NCBI GenBank assembly: GCA_003342815.1
Contig: PTEX01000004.1
Location: 1,054,001 to 1,118,000 of the forward strand
Length of the DNA: 64,000 nt
DNA from: Eudromia elegans
Lineage: Eukaryota > Chordata > Aves > Tinamiformes > Tinamidae
Direction of reading: 5' to 3'
Both the position numbers and the translations under genes were made by a program. Under the pieces are notes generated by a model. It was given only the letters and a program-made list of their open reading frames with translations. It was not told the origin of the DNA and searched no databases. Shown here piece by piece: positions 26,201 to 38,689 of this stretch (positions within the stretch are counted from its first letter, which is position 1; every line of letters starts with the position of its first letter).

Positions 26201-29200
26201 AGCTCCACATGCTGTATTTTCAAGTATTGCATCAGATCAAGCCCCTTACTACTGGTGACGACTTTCTCTAAGCCATGAAACCTTAACCTATACGACCACT
26301 ATTCAGCTCGAGCAGAAAATCCAACAGCAACCCTCCAGTGACCACCAAACCAAAGGAACCCAAACTAATAAATAAAAACAGTTGGATAAGGGACAAAAGA
26401 GAGGAGGAATAAACAGACAACTAGCATAAGTAAAGAAACAGATACCACTATATAACTTAGCATATGATCTTATGCAGGTCTCTTTCAAGATTTTGAGTTC
26501 CTCCATCCAAAACTTAGTATTCTTCTTTGTTCCCACACAATCTATCTGCTTTCTGCCATTTGCTCATGAAGACACCACAAAAAATAAATAAAAAGCTTAC
26601 AGTGGTGAAGAGGGGGCTATCACATTTTTCCTAGAAGTTCCTTGATTACTGCATTCTGCAACCACTCTGAAGTTGTTGTCACTATGCTCTGTATTTGAAA
26701 TCTCATTTGATTGAAAACATAGAGACAATAGCTATTTCTTCAGCCTTGCACAGCAAATATTTATTGCTATAAGTAGTTGATTTAATCTGTGTAAAGGGAG
26801 ACTTGCATGAGACGTGGCTGATATTTGTCCTTTTGTTTCTTATTAAGAAGTCCCTTGCAATCTGTATACACAGTCTTCTTCAGACTGTTCAGATTTTGGA
26901 CAATCCTATTTGCTCAACTTCCATCAGCATTCCCAGTTGATTGTTAGGTCAACAGAATGCTGATCTGTCTTCTCCTAAGTATGAGGAACTTATTTTCCCC
27001 CTCTCCCACCACTCAACCACTCACCGGACACATACAAAGCAGCAAATACACATTTTGCATTCTTCTTTTTTTTTTTTAACTGTATATGCATCAATGGCTT
27101 TTCAATCAATGACTTTTGCTTTCAATACCATGACATATTGGCACTCAGGTTCAGATGGTAAAAGAAACAGTAGCCCTGCAAACTTGCTCAGCAACAAAAG
27201 TGTTTCTTTCTCAAGGAAATTTTATTTGTCAGAAGATGCACTGTGGGAAGGAAACAGATAGCTCTTGGCTCTAATACCTTTAATTTCCTAAAGACACATT
27301 TCAAAGCTTTTGATTCCTAGCTTCCAAAAATAGCTTAGCATGCAACAGTGCAACTAAACAAACCTTAATTAGGAACTGATTAAGTATATTAATACAAAAA
27401 AAGTGAATGGTCTTAAAACTACAAAGAAGTAAGTTTAGATAAGATAGCTTCTTAAAAAACAACTACTTAAACAGCTTCTTAAAATCAAAGGGAATTTTGG
27501 AAAAAAAGAAAAAAGACAAAAAACTACTTCAAAAGTTGTGAAAGGGCAATATAAGAATATTGGGAGCCAAATTACATAATACTTCCAACAAAGTAGTGTA
27601 GGAAGAGAAGCTTGCAGTAGCTTCAGTGCACGTCTGACCCTCATCGATCATAATCACTCAGATTTATAGATGGAGAACGCAAGAGGGAAAAATGGTAGCT
27701 CAGGAGAAGAGCTCTCATTTCCCCATGTGCACCTCCTTTGTGGTATACCTTCTGGTCTCAAGGAAATGCGCTACATAACAGCCGTTCTTCACACTTTTCC
27801 AGAAGGGGCTACCCCTTCATTCTGTCCCATGTGTCGTATAGGAAGTTCTAGAGGCATATTAATTCTCAGTGACCTAAGTGAAATTACAGAGCCACAAGCT
27901 CAGTTAAAAAAATATATCAATAAAGAGATGCCAGCAACCATCAATAATACACCATGCAATACCTATAAATCAAGGAACATGACAAGTTTAGAAGGAAAAC
28001 AAACAACAGGGACAGTAGGACCAATTAACAAAATGGATAAAGTCCTAAATTTCAGCACAAGAGTGTAAAAAATACATCATCTTCAGATATGGTTATATGT
28101 GTGAGAAAAAAAAAAAAAAAAAAAAAAAAAGAAAAAATGCTTGTTTTATGCAAGATATTAAGACAATTTAAGGAAGCATTCTTTGTCCCAACATGGAGAA
28201 AATGTTATAGATTTGAATGGGTGCATGCAAGCAGAATGCAGCATGTGAAAGAAGGTCCTTGGGCTCATGCAAAGCCTTTTCCTCAAAGAACACTGAAAAC
28301 AATGAGTTATTAACCATCATAAAACCCATAAACCTGAAATGGATAGCTGGACTCTTCCAGCAGGAAGTAAATGGGATATGAATACTATCTCTTCCATGTA
28401 CAATTTTAATTAAAAAAGAGCAAGTTTCATTTGGGTAATACAGTTTGCAGGACTAACTCACCCTCCTACAGGAGGGTCTCTGATGCCAGCTCCATGCCCA
28501 GTTCCTAGGAAAGGGCAATTCAGACAGCTTTCCTCCAAAGAGGAAGCTGAGCTTTGCTTGTTAGAAGTTCTCCCTGCTCTCAATGCTACACTCAGACCAC
28601 AGCTACTGCACTCTGATCACCACATCCTGGCCATGACTATTGTCACAAGCACTGGTAACAATCCAGCACGAGCAGGAGGACATTCACTATGATGAACAAC
28701 CATACGTGGTCCTGCCTTGCTTCTCAGGACCCTGGCAGTGCCCATGCTGGATCCCTGCTACTGGAGCAAGATGACTATCCCCATCAAAGCTCACCTTGAA
28801 CTAGCTAGTTTAAAGCTAGATTGGTAAAGTCTTGGAGGAAAGCTACTTTTGTTTGCTTCAAAAGGCAGTGATCACAGAAAGCACACATCCACTCAGGCCG
28901 GAAGGGTCTTCGTTCTTCAGCAACTGCTGAGCTGTGCCATCCTCACTGTTCTCTTAGAAGCTTATGTAAAGGAGTATCTTGGCAGCATACACCCGTTATG
29001 TTGCTGGCCTGCAAGGCATTTTTTAATGCATGTGCTTGTGCATTTATGCATGTCCATGTGCTTTCCTACATGCTCTTGAAGCATGTGAGGTGCAGCAGGG
29101 CATCTTGCTGCAGCACAGCTAGGAAATCCCACAGTCTCCCTTGGGCTACCCAGGCAGGGTCTGAAGGCCCAGCACAGGGGAGAAGACAGGGATACCACAG

Positions 29201-29400
29201 GAAACGGACTAGTGCCTTTTCCTACAGTAGTGTTTAACAACACTGCATGTGCTCACATAAAGAATTCTGCGAGGGAACTTGGGCTCACGTATTCTTCCAG
29301 CAGGCAGGCTGAAGTCAGTCAAAATTACTTGAGCAGGACTCAGAACTCCCATCGCTGCTCTGCAAGGAGAGGTTTCAGTTAAAGGAGCTAAACCACAAGC
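20224..29400. other. Intronic stretch with no recognised gene
   Basis: AT-rich intron. Content seen: A-rich tracts near 22893-22932 and 24221-24230, a 25-base poly-A at 28106-28130, and a plus-strand frame of 132 codons at 27670-28068 without any family motif. Several TGCATG/CATGCA words cluster near 28220-28275 and 29020-29085. No transposon fragment was recognised. Confidence 0.55.
28106..28130. repeat. Poly-A run, 25 bases
   Basis: This is the longest homopolymer in the window, followed by GAAAAAA. No retrocopy was recognised 5' of it. Confidence 0.85.
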
Positions 29401-29458
29401 TCTATTCATTCTCAGCAACTCAAAGCCTAGGCTGGCAGCTGAGCTGCCCGAGAGCAGC

Positions 29459-29477
29459 ACACACACACACACACACA
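29459..29477. repeat. (AC)9 microsatellite
   Basis: Nine AC units. It lies about 350 bases before the CpG-dense island. Confidence 0.9.
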
Positions 29478-29835
29478 GACGAGACACATCTCCCGGACAC
29501 CTCCACACGGTGGTGCTTCTAGCCCGGCAGCAGGGAGAGCTCCACCAAGCTGCAACCTCAGCCTCGGCACAGCACTACAGTAGTCAGTCATAGAGCAGCG
29601 CAGCAAACTAGAGGGAAATGCTAAAATTGTTTCCCAAATAAATGAATGAATCATCCGTACTCACACTGCTATATATTGCATGCATATGCATATGAGGTCG
29701 AACTGTATGAGTCGGATTATTTTTACCTCAGGAGAAAAATCTATTTTTGTGGTTAAGTGCTGGCAAATATAGGAAATGAAACAATCGGAATGAAAAAAAA
29801 AAAAAATGACAGGTGCACTGCCCTGGTCCTGTGCA

Positions 29836-30090
29836 GCCCGAGTCATTTTGCCCGTGTGACGGGTTCCCCGTGTGACGCATCACCGCGATGCCCAGCTCGG
29901 GGCCCGCCGGCGCCAGCCGCTCGCGCTGCCCCGCTCCAGGACGGCGCGGTGCGAGGTGGAGCTCCCTGCCCGCCAGCGGCACGCGGCGCCGCACGCCTCC
30001 GGGACAGCGGCACGGGAGGAAGCCGCGCTGAACCACCTAACTCGTACACAGCCGAGCTCCTCAAGCTGCGCGCTTCACCGTTTTTAGGGT
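29836..30090. promoter_or_regulatory. Short CpG island inside the NRXN3 intron, promoter candidate
   Basis: By eye there are about 35 CpG dinucleotides in some 240 bases, while the kilobases around it have almost none. The 5' edge holds two exact copies of CCGTGTGACG (29852-29861 and 29868-29877), each ending in the TGACG core of a CREB/ATF half-site. An E-box CACGTG lies just beyond the far edge at 30182-30187. Unmethylated islands of this type usually mark promoters. The neurexin beta promoter should lie downstream, below position 1 on this strand, so this would be something else: an alternative NRXN3 start, an intronic non-coding RNA promoter or an orphan island. Open frames on both strands here are Arg/Ala/Pro-rich products of the base composition. 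Confidence 0.5.
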
Positions 30091-33000
30091 TTTTAAATGG
30101 TTACATGTTCTTAACAACAAATCACAGCACATCGATGAGAGACAAATAGAAGAACGGGGGACACAGAGGTGCGGCTTGGCTCACGTGTGGCATGCAGTAG
30201 AATCAGAGAACATAATCCCCACTGCTGACCAATCGCCTTGGAAAGGAATTTACTCCTTAATCACTTCTTCTGGTGGTCATCTTTTCCTCAAGCTAAATCC
30301 AAACAACAAGTCTCGTTCTACCAGATGAGAAAAACTCCAGGAAAGTTAAGGCTAAATATTCATTAGGGGGTCACTTCTATATCATATCATATTATTTTTA
30401 TCTATTCAATACATTGCAGGCTTGGATGGGAGCTGAGATGCTCAGGTCCTATGCAAGTTAAGCCTTAATAGGACATACCTTCAAATTTACACACTCCCCT
30501 TGATTTCTCTGGCACTGATGATCTGTAACTTGATGGTCCAGCTCTAAATGAACTGCCCAAGTTTAACTTACACAATCTTGAGGGGGGAAAAAAATGAATA
30601 AATAAAAGATTACCCCTTTCTGGTCTTTTGTCTTTTTCTTACCATTAAAAAACATTAAATCTCTCTAGAAACACTCCCATGCAGTCTTCCTAAAGACAGG
30701 TTAAAAGACCAAGATACAACAAGAAAGACTTGCAGAAATCCAGAAGTGTTCTCCCCTCAATATGTTCTTTACTAGTGAATGGGTAAGAGAACTGGTCATC
30801 CGAAGAAGGGAACTGGTTCTATGCCACACTGCAAAGAAACAAAAATGCTGAGGGGAGTGAGGTTTGTAAAACAGAACCTTTCTGCTTCGCAGGCTGGCAT
30901 TGTCAAAGCCTTATAAAGAGCAGCATTTTGTGGTTAACGGGCAGCATTCACAGAAGAGCTCACAAAGCCTTGCTTGCAGTTTGCACATACAGAGGCTATC
31001 TCACCATCACTCAAGGAAATGTGAAGAGGCCACACACTGCAAGAAAGCAGTGACTTCTTGGCCACTGTCACTCTTCCCTTGCAGAGTATCTTCTGAGCCC
31101 CTGCAATGGAACAGCTGACATAAAAATTAGTAAGTGTAAATCAAGTATCTCCCATAAGATTGGATATTTACATTCTGTTCTGTAAGAAGAAATCTATAGC
31201 CTTAATCTAGGTGTACTTTTATCCAGATATATTTTCTAGTAAAGAGTTCCAGTTAAGCTCTTTGCCTTGATGCTGTCTTGTGGTAACGAGTTTAGCTGGC
31301 TAGTTAGGAACCGCATTCCATTTTAATCAGTCGCCATTGAATGCGCTGCCTTTCAGCTTAGTTTCATGTTCTGGATTCCTCAATCACTTTTCAAGAAAAA
31401 GAGCATCCTATGTGCCATCCTAGTACCATTCATTATCCTAAATAGCTCTGTCATCTTCCATCATTCACACCCTCGCTAATCTATACAATCTCACTCCCTT
31501 CTAAGACTACACTTTTGTCGCCAACCTTTTACCATCACTCACTCTTAGAAGAAAAAAGGAAAACACTGTATTGTCTGAAGAAAGTTTCTTACTAGTTGTC
31601 TTATTTAAAGAGGCAAAATATATTTAGAAGTACAGAATATTAAAGATGAAAGATACACTAGGAGGAATACTCATATCCAATGCAAGGGAACTCCTCACTG
31701 GCAAGGATATCAAGAGGGAATAAAGGCATTACAAGCAAATCATAACATCATCAAGCATGAGGAGAGTCTACATCGTGTTTGCAGTGAAGTCACAGACAGC
31801 AAACAGGCTCTAATCCATTTAATCCAGTCTTGACAGTGGCTATAGCCAGAGGCAGTGATACAAATATAGAAATCTGGAGAAGCAAGACTGGCCAAGCAAG
31901 CTCGCCAAGCACAACTGACACACTTGCTCTCTGCATTAGGAGTCCTTCTAACCCAATTTAACCTCATGCTGGAAGCTGTGTTGGAGCTATGATATCCTAC
32001 TCTCCAACCTCTACAAGAAAAATAGTGGGAAAAAAAAATCACAATCTGTATGAGATAGATGCTTTCAAATTTCACTAAAATCTTGACCTGTTGATTATAG
32101 CAGTCCAATTTTTTAATAGTTTTGCTTTTTTTTTTTTAAATCAGGCTTCTACTAGACTCATTATTAGCTTCATAAATCTACATTTTTTTGTATCATTATT
32201 TTATATTCTTCAGTCCTTTCATCTTTTGCTCCAAGATGATGACAATCTTAAAACAACTTGGAAAGGCTTTCCGTATCTTATCTTCATATGATTCCAAAGT
32301 GTGAAATGCCTTCTTTCAGTTATGAACAGAGATACGGACTTTTAGAAGAACTAAATATCTGTAAATGCAACTAAGTTTATAGAACTACAGGTACTGAGTA
32401 ACTCTAAAATTAGACAGATTCTTGCTTTTTCCATTGCCTCTCCTTAAAAAGAAAGAACACTCAGCAATTGGAAATTTGCTTCAGAAAGAACAAATAAAGC
32501 AACTAGTCCTTAAAGAGGAAGAATATTATGCTAATAAATGCCTTACACCTCCTGGACACTGCCTGTTTTAACATCAAAGCCAGAACTGCTGTGCATATTT
32601 ATACCCTAGTAACTAGCAAGAGATTTGAAGTGGATTTGGTTTGTCTTTTCCTCCTCCCTTGTTTAAACTGAACCTGCAAAGCTTTGTCAGAGAACAATTT
32701 TGATTACTCTGTCCCACAAAGGAATTATCCTTTCTATTCCCTTATCCTCAAGGAGGATAAAGGGCAGTGAATAAAGTGGCCTTTCTAGTCCTTTATGTTT
32801 CAATTCAAAATAAATAAATAAATGAAAGGCCCTAGAGGGCTGTGGAATGGAAGAAAAAAACTTGAAGAGCCAGTGAGAGGTCTATTAGTCCTGTTTGCAA
32901 TCACCCAGTATTAACTCTTTCTGGGAATAGGAATGAAGCTCTCCAGACTCAAAGCCAAGTCATACCTGAATACTACTAACTTTTAGCCTTATATTTATAG

Positions 33001-33140
33001 TTCCCATTGTCCAAGAGCCTCCCACTTAGCATTATATCAGGGCAGAGAAGCAGATAGTTGCATAGTCAAAGATGATTTCTAGCTTCTTTTCTTATGCCTT
33101 GGCAGGTTGTTTTTGACATCTAACAGTTACTAGACATTAA
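30091..33140. other. Intronic stretch with no recognised gene
   Basis: AT-rich intron up to the assembly gap. A minus-strand frame of 122 codons (31740-32108) has no recognisable domain. Short A/T runs and an AAAT repeat near 32808-32824 are the only repeats seen. Confidence 0.55.
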
Positions 33141-33887
33141 NNNNNNNNNNNNNNNNNNNNNNNNNNNNNNNNNNNNNNNNNNNNNNNNNNNNNNNNNNNN
33201 NNNNNNNNNNNNNNNNNNNNNNNNNNNNNNNNNNNNNNNNNNNNNNNNNNNNNNNNNNNNNNNNNNNNNNNNNNNNNNNNNNNNNNNNNNNNNNNNNNNN
33301 NNNNNNNNNNNNNNNNNNNNNNNNNNNNNNNNNNNNNNNNNNNNNNNNNNNNNNNNNNNNNNNNNNNNNNNNNNNNNNNNNNNNNNNNNNNNNNNNNNNN
33401 NNNNNNNNNNNNNNNNNNNNNNNNNNNNNNNNNNNNNNNNNNNNNNNNNNNNNNNNNNNNNNNNNNNNNNNNNNNNNNNNNNNNNNNNNNNNNNNNNNNN
33501 NNNNNNNNNNNNNNNNNNNNNNNNNNNNNNNNNNNNNNNNNNNNNNNNNNNNNNNNNNNNNNNNNNNNNNNNNNNNNNNNNNNNNNNNNNNNNNNNNNNN
33601 NNNNNNNNNNNNNNNNNNNNNNNNNNNNNNNNNNNNNNNNNNNNNNNNNNNNNNNNNNNNNNNNNNNNNNNNNNNNNNNNNNNNNNNNNNNNNNNNNNNN
33701 NNNNNNNNNNNNNNNNNNNNNNNNNNNNNNNNNNNNNNNNNNNNNNNNNNNNNNNNNNNNNNNNNNNNNNNNNNNNNNNNNNNNNNNNNNNNNNNNNNNN
33801 NNNNNNNNNNNNNNNNNNNNNNNNNNNNNNNNNNNNNNNNNNNNNNNNNNNNNNNNNNNNNNNNNNNNNNNNNNNNNNNNNNNNNNN
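33141..33887. other. Assembly gap of 747 N
   Basis: Unknown bases. The right edge abuts a CR1 fragment whose 3' part would run into the gap, so the gap probably contains repeat sequence that blocked assembly. The true length may differ from 747. Confidence 0.98.
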
Positions 33888-34022
33888 AGGCCCAGCTCTC
33901 TCAGCCTTTCCTCATAGGGCAGATGTTCCAGACCCCTAATCATCTTTGTAGCCCTGCACTGGACTCTCTCTAGCAGCTCCACATCCCTCTTGTACTGGGG
34001 AGGCCAGAACTGCACAATCCCA
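33888..34022 (-). mobile_element. CR1 LINE fragment, C-terminal part of ORF2
   Basis: The minus strand encodes [18 protein letters not shown] followed by [20 protein letters not shown] and ELG. This matches the well-known CR1 ORF2 tail ([37 protein letters not shown]). The similarity starts at about 34022, the 5'-truncated end of the insertion, and runs into the gap at 33887. The 3' end is therefore unseen. The good match suggests a younger copy than the other CR1 relics here. Confidence 0.88.
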
Positions 34023-35944
34023 GAGTAAATTGTTCATCTCATGAAAAAAAGATGCCATGAGAGACAAGGTCTTCAAATCTCTCACGTGTGAGGACAAGCA
34101 GTTCCTAAGCCACTGTAAGCAGAATAAGACCATGAATGTAAGAACATCCAGACTAAAGAAAGGCAAAACATCAAATCAAGCTATAATTCCTCACCTTACA
34201 GAACAGGTCCTCCTGGGCTAAATTCCAGAAAACTGTGTGACAGCACCTGCTGCAGAAGCAGGTATCAACAAGAAGCTAATCTGCAATGATCTATTCACTG
34301 ACACAGCTTAGAGTGAAATCTCCACATCAAGTACACTGTTATGTCTGGCTGGCTTTGTCACATACTAGCTGTATGTACAACGTAGCTGTATTGTTTTCTT
34401 GCTACTCCACTTTCAACTTAATAAGCAGCTCTAAGAGTCTGATTCTGTTGCTAGCAATTTAAAAAGATACAATGTGAAACAGGTAGTAATTAAACAAACA
34501 GAAGCTTTTCTTTCCTCCTAACAACTTTACCAACACAAAACAAGAAAAAAAAAAAAAAGGTCAAAATCTTCTGTGTCACATCCTGATGAAAAATCACACA
34601 CTGTCCAAAACCCGTGTCTCTCCTCATAAAGAAGGCAGCAAACCTTAAAGAAAAAAAATATATGGACAATAGTAAAATAGGTATGCATGAAATACGAATT
34701 CTTCCAACAGGTCTACATTTTACAAAGCTGGGTAGCCTATAGATCCTTTTGCAGCTTCAAAACTGAGCTACACTGGAAAGATCCACAAGTGGGTTCAGTA
34801 GTGATTCCGCTATGGCCTCATTGCATTACATGGAACTGTGGACATGTCCTCTCACCCTAAGTCCCTCTTTCATCTCTTTAGCCTTCTCACGCAGTTCTCG
34901 ACTTTGGGCAAGAGTGAGCCCACATAAGAATACTGGGTGAAAGAGCATCCAATGGCAATCTCCAGAAAATAGAGGGCTGAGGGAGTGGAATCTTATAAAT
35001 GAAAGCTCTCACCAGGTTCTCGGTAAGGATATGAGGTGAGGCAGAGGCTTTCATTTTGAGATCATAAGATATTGGTGATCTGTTATTTCTGTTCAAATTG
35101 TAATGAAAAAGGTCATATGAATTAGGTGATTGGCACACAAGTGTAGGTAAGGTTCTTTTCCCAAGATCTTCCCTGATTCCCTTTAAGCATCTCTCACCTG
35201 TTCACCCTTAATCTATTAACCAAGACATTCTCCCCATCATGAAATACCATAGTGCTAAATGTGTCAGAGGTGGGAAAACACACATGGCTCAAGCAGGAGA
35301 GCCCTCCTACTTTGCTAGCCAAGCAGACAGCTGCCTCCTCCATGCATGTTTGGCCTGTTGAGTTTCTTATCCTGTAAATACAGTTCTCAGGATAGACACA
35401 GAGAACAAAAATACAAAAGGATGGAACTGATCTGTAAAGTTCCAGTGACCCACACTGATCAGAGCCATGAGGACAGCCAGCATATTCAACCTCTGTTCTT
35501 TCCCCTATGATTTATGCGTCTAGAGTAAATTTTGCCTTAGGCATTTAACTGATCTAAACTTAAACAAACAAGCACTGACACATCCTTCCCAGTAACAAAA
35601 AGACAGAAACAACTGTACAAGAAGGTGGTCTGTCTGTGGGAAGCACAGCAAAAGGAAGGGAACTTTGCTCGTAGACCAGATGTGAAAATGGAAGAGTTAA
35701 GGTAAAATTACCACTTTCTCTCAGCTACTTTACGCCAAATTAAATAAAACATTGGTTGGAGGGGGCAAAAAAAAAGCCCAAGATCATGCAATGTGCCCCC
35801 TGTGTTGTCAAACTATAACCTCTCTGAGGCTATATACCCAAACTGAGATCTAAAGGTAAGAGGGCTGCAGTTAAGAAGGGTACAAATAACAGTTTGGCCT
35901 GAAGGAGAAAAGCGAAATACCTGATATGGGGGCAAAAAATCCTC
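34023..35944. other. Intronic stretch with no recognised gene
   Basis: AT-rich intron between two CR1 pieces. It has a short poly-A tract near 34543-34558. Open frames are short. Nothing else was recognised. Confidence 0.55.
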
Positions 35945-36121
35945 AGCTTGCCCAGACACGCTGGGGAGTCTCCTTGGAGATATCTTCATCCTTGGAGATA
36001 TGCAAAGCACACCTGGACACGGCCATGAACAACATGCTCGAGTTGACCCTACTTTGTGGCATTGAACTAGGTGATCTCCAGTGACTCCTTCCAACCTCAG
36101 CAATTTTGTTATTCTGTTATT
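35945..36121 (+). mobile_element. CR1 LINE 3' end
   Basis: The sequence carries the characteristic CR1 tail: CACACCTGGACACGGCCATG, then CATGCTCGAGTTGACCCT, then TTGAACTAGGTGATCTCCAG and CCTTCCAACCTCAGCAATT. It closes with degenerate ATTCTGTTAT-type octamer repeats, the CR1 3' terminus. It is a short 5'-truncated copy. Inside it TCCTTGGAGATAT is present twice (35971-35983 and 35989-36001), where CR1 normally has it once. The end position is set by the last terminal repeat. Confidence 0.88.
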
Positions 36122-36309
36122 TAGCTATGATCATTTGTTGCAGATGGAAAAATAAGAGATGACCAAGCAACCTATATATTTTTTCACTTTGTGGAAATGA
36201 AGCGTAATAGGAGACTCTTCAGCACAACATGTGCTCCTACCAGCACATTTCTTCCCCTAACATGCATTTAAAGCAAGAATATTATCTTAAAATTGATTTC
36301 TTGCTAAGG

Positions 36310-36338
36310 AAAAAAAAAAAAAAGAAAGAAGAGAAAAA
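36310..36338. repeat. A-rich tract
   Basis: Fourteen A followed by GAAA-type purine repeats. Low complexity. Confidence 0.75.
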
Positions 36339-38659
36339 TGCTTACATAAGACCTTTTAAAGGTATGCAGGGGTTATTCTCTACTGAGTCTGTGGTTTAAC
36401 AGCTCCTTTGCTGCCCAGCAGTTCTGTAAGTATCATTCATTTTCCTCCCTGATTATGTGACCTTTTTTAACAATAACAAGACTGCTTTTAACAAAACTCC
36501 TGTTTTTCTAATGATTTAGCTACAGCCAGAACACATCACAGCTATATACTATCCAATGTATACCAAACCACGGCTGTTTTAGTCTTGCACTTACATTTTC
36601 ACGCAATTTTTTTAAACAGATGCTGCGGCTTCCAGAACATAGATGAAATGCCAGTTTGTGATCAACAGAGTTAAAAGCTTTCTGCTTTTCCAGGCTCTGA
36701 ACCACCAGCAAGAAATACCTGAAGCAGAGGTCATTACTTCTTATACGAAATACATACAGAAAATGGCTTAAAAGCTTTACAAGACCAACAAGCCCTTTTG
36801 AGGCTTCCATTCACCTCTGGGTATTGTCAGTCCACAGGCAGATTATAGTGGATGTACAGTCCCTGCTTTCAGATGTTAGTAATGAGCATTAGTGTGAAGG
36901 ATGGAAATCAAGGAAGAAACGAAAAAGGAGGGGGATGGGGGGGTGGAAATAATAAAATAAAAGGAGTCGCCTTACCTTTTTCAGAAGCACCATTTGGTGA
37001 GGATTTTCAAAAGCATTTCACATGGAGTCATTTAAGTTATCACCTTTCGAAAATAAGGCATGTAACATTACCGAATACACACCTACCTTTGATGCACATT
37101 TCCTTTCCTGCATTGCCTACCATGGATCAGCTCCAGCTCTAACAGCAAACCAAGCAAAGGACTTCTACCCAGCATAAAGCAAGGGGAAGGGACAGGAATC
37201 AGGGAGACGAGAGCTTTTTCTGGGAGGTCATGCTTTAGACATCCACAGCACACCATCTTTCTCTTAAGAGACATGAGCTTGCAGTTTTCCCACGTGTGGC
37301 TTATCAAAGCAATGCCAGAGTTACAGGTAGCTTGCTGCCCTCCCCCTGCTTCTGTTTTCAAGTGAAACCAAAAAGAAACCCAGGTTATCCAGACATGCAA
37401 GACAAATTAATTCACAGCAGCACAAGCTGTATTGCTTAGTCAAAGGAATGTTCCAAACACCTGTTTATGAGCAAAACCAGACATAAAAACAGCTGTAAGC
37501 AGCAAACAGGAGTGAACAACAACAATTTCCCATCCTTTCCTAGATATATAATGACATTTAAATCACGTAGCATCACAGAAGAATTGTATTGAGCTGATTG
37601 TAATTGACATAATTACTTGTATGCATTTCTCCACTACATAGTGTTGTGCAGTAAACCCAAGTATGTTAAAAGTAAACAGAGCTTTTGAAATCCTAAAGCA
37701 ATAACAAGACAATCCCTGTTGGATTCTTTTAACCTGTAAATGGAAAGAAAATAACTGCTTCAAAGCTTTAAAACTTAAAATACATAATTTAAGCCTCAGG
37801 CAGACACTGAAACAATTAAAACTTTTCGTGTTCCTTTTGGCAAAATGGGTTCAGATCAGAATGGAGACGAGATGAACAGATAAAGAATGCTTATGTGGTT
37901 AAAGACGATGACAAAATTAAATCACTAGGGAAAATACAATTTTCAAAGTAAAACCTCTTGCTTACAAATCTTCGACAGACTGGATCGGTGAAAAACACAC
38001 TGGTGAATCTAATCCACAGAAAGATCTTTTCTCTTGAGCATGTATTAGCATTAGCAAAAACATAAGGAAATAGGTGCATAACAACATAATGAAGAGGTTC
38101 ACCCGGAGAGGACGGCTACCTCAGAGGACTTCCCAAGACTCCTACCTGGAGACAGATTTTCCTAATGAATCTTTGAACACTGTGTGGCTGCCATGTATAG
38201 GCCACCCTGTACTTCTGTTTTGGGGCAGGTGGAACAGAGGAACTGTTCAAACAGCCCTCTAGTTTCACACAAATCTGTTGGCAAACTGTAGCACTGCTTG
38301 GAGGAGAAAACAGTTCAGCTGAACCGCAGGTGCTTATAAACACTGTTGTAAACTGTGTGCAACAAGAAGCTTTGGGGGAAAAACTTCTCACATACAAATA
38401 ACATACGTAAAACTCTAGGTACATAAACTGAGCAGGTTAAAGAGTGACTGAGGTTAGAGTCAGTACTGTCACAGCGATGGCATAATCATCATCTTATACT
38501 GATCATTGAACATATGTGCAGAGGACACAGAACCCCCTAAACTAAGAAACCCATTTTTTGTGTAATCCCCTCTGCCATCCACAGAAAGATTCAAAAATTC
38601 AATATCTAGCGGATTTTTTACTCTTCATCTGAGAGTTTTTTAATTGAAAATGAAATGCC

Positions 38660-38689
38660 AGGATTTTCCCTGGCAGCAGGGAAAATCCT
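38660..38689. repeat. Perfect 13-base inverted repeat with 4-base loop
   Basis: AGGATTTTCCCTG (38660-38672) and CAGGGAAAATCCT (38677-38689) flank GCAG. Each arm contains a GGAAAA core like that bound by NFAT, in opposed orientation, and is close to a kappa-B decamer. The hairpin is too short for a canonical pre-miRNA. Confidence 0.85.

Noticed and set aside
27670-28068. Plus-strand frame of 132 codons ending just before a long poly-A
   Set aside because: The frame plus poly-A suggested a retrocopy, but the protein matches no family I recognise and there is no polyadenylation signal in the right place.
28220-29085. Cluster of TGCATG/CATGCA words as an RBFOX splicing control region
   Set aside because: It lies more than 20 kb from the nearest exon, and the words sit in GCATGTGC-type low-complexity repeats.
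29836-30090. CpG island as the beta-neurexin promoter
   Set aside because: The beta promoter lies downstream of the LNS5/EGF3 exons, which would be below position 1 on this strand. The island is upstream of the LNS4 exons.
31740-32108. Minus-strand frame of 122 codons with several Cys and Trp
   Set aside because: Cysteine spacing fits no domain I know, and there is no promoter or splice context.
33137-34015. Minus-strand frame of 292 codons
   Set aside because: All but the first 43 or so residues are assembly N. The readable part is CR1 ORF2, not a host gene.
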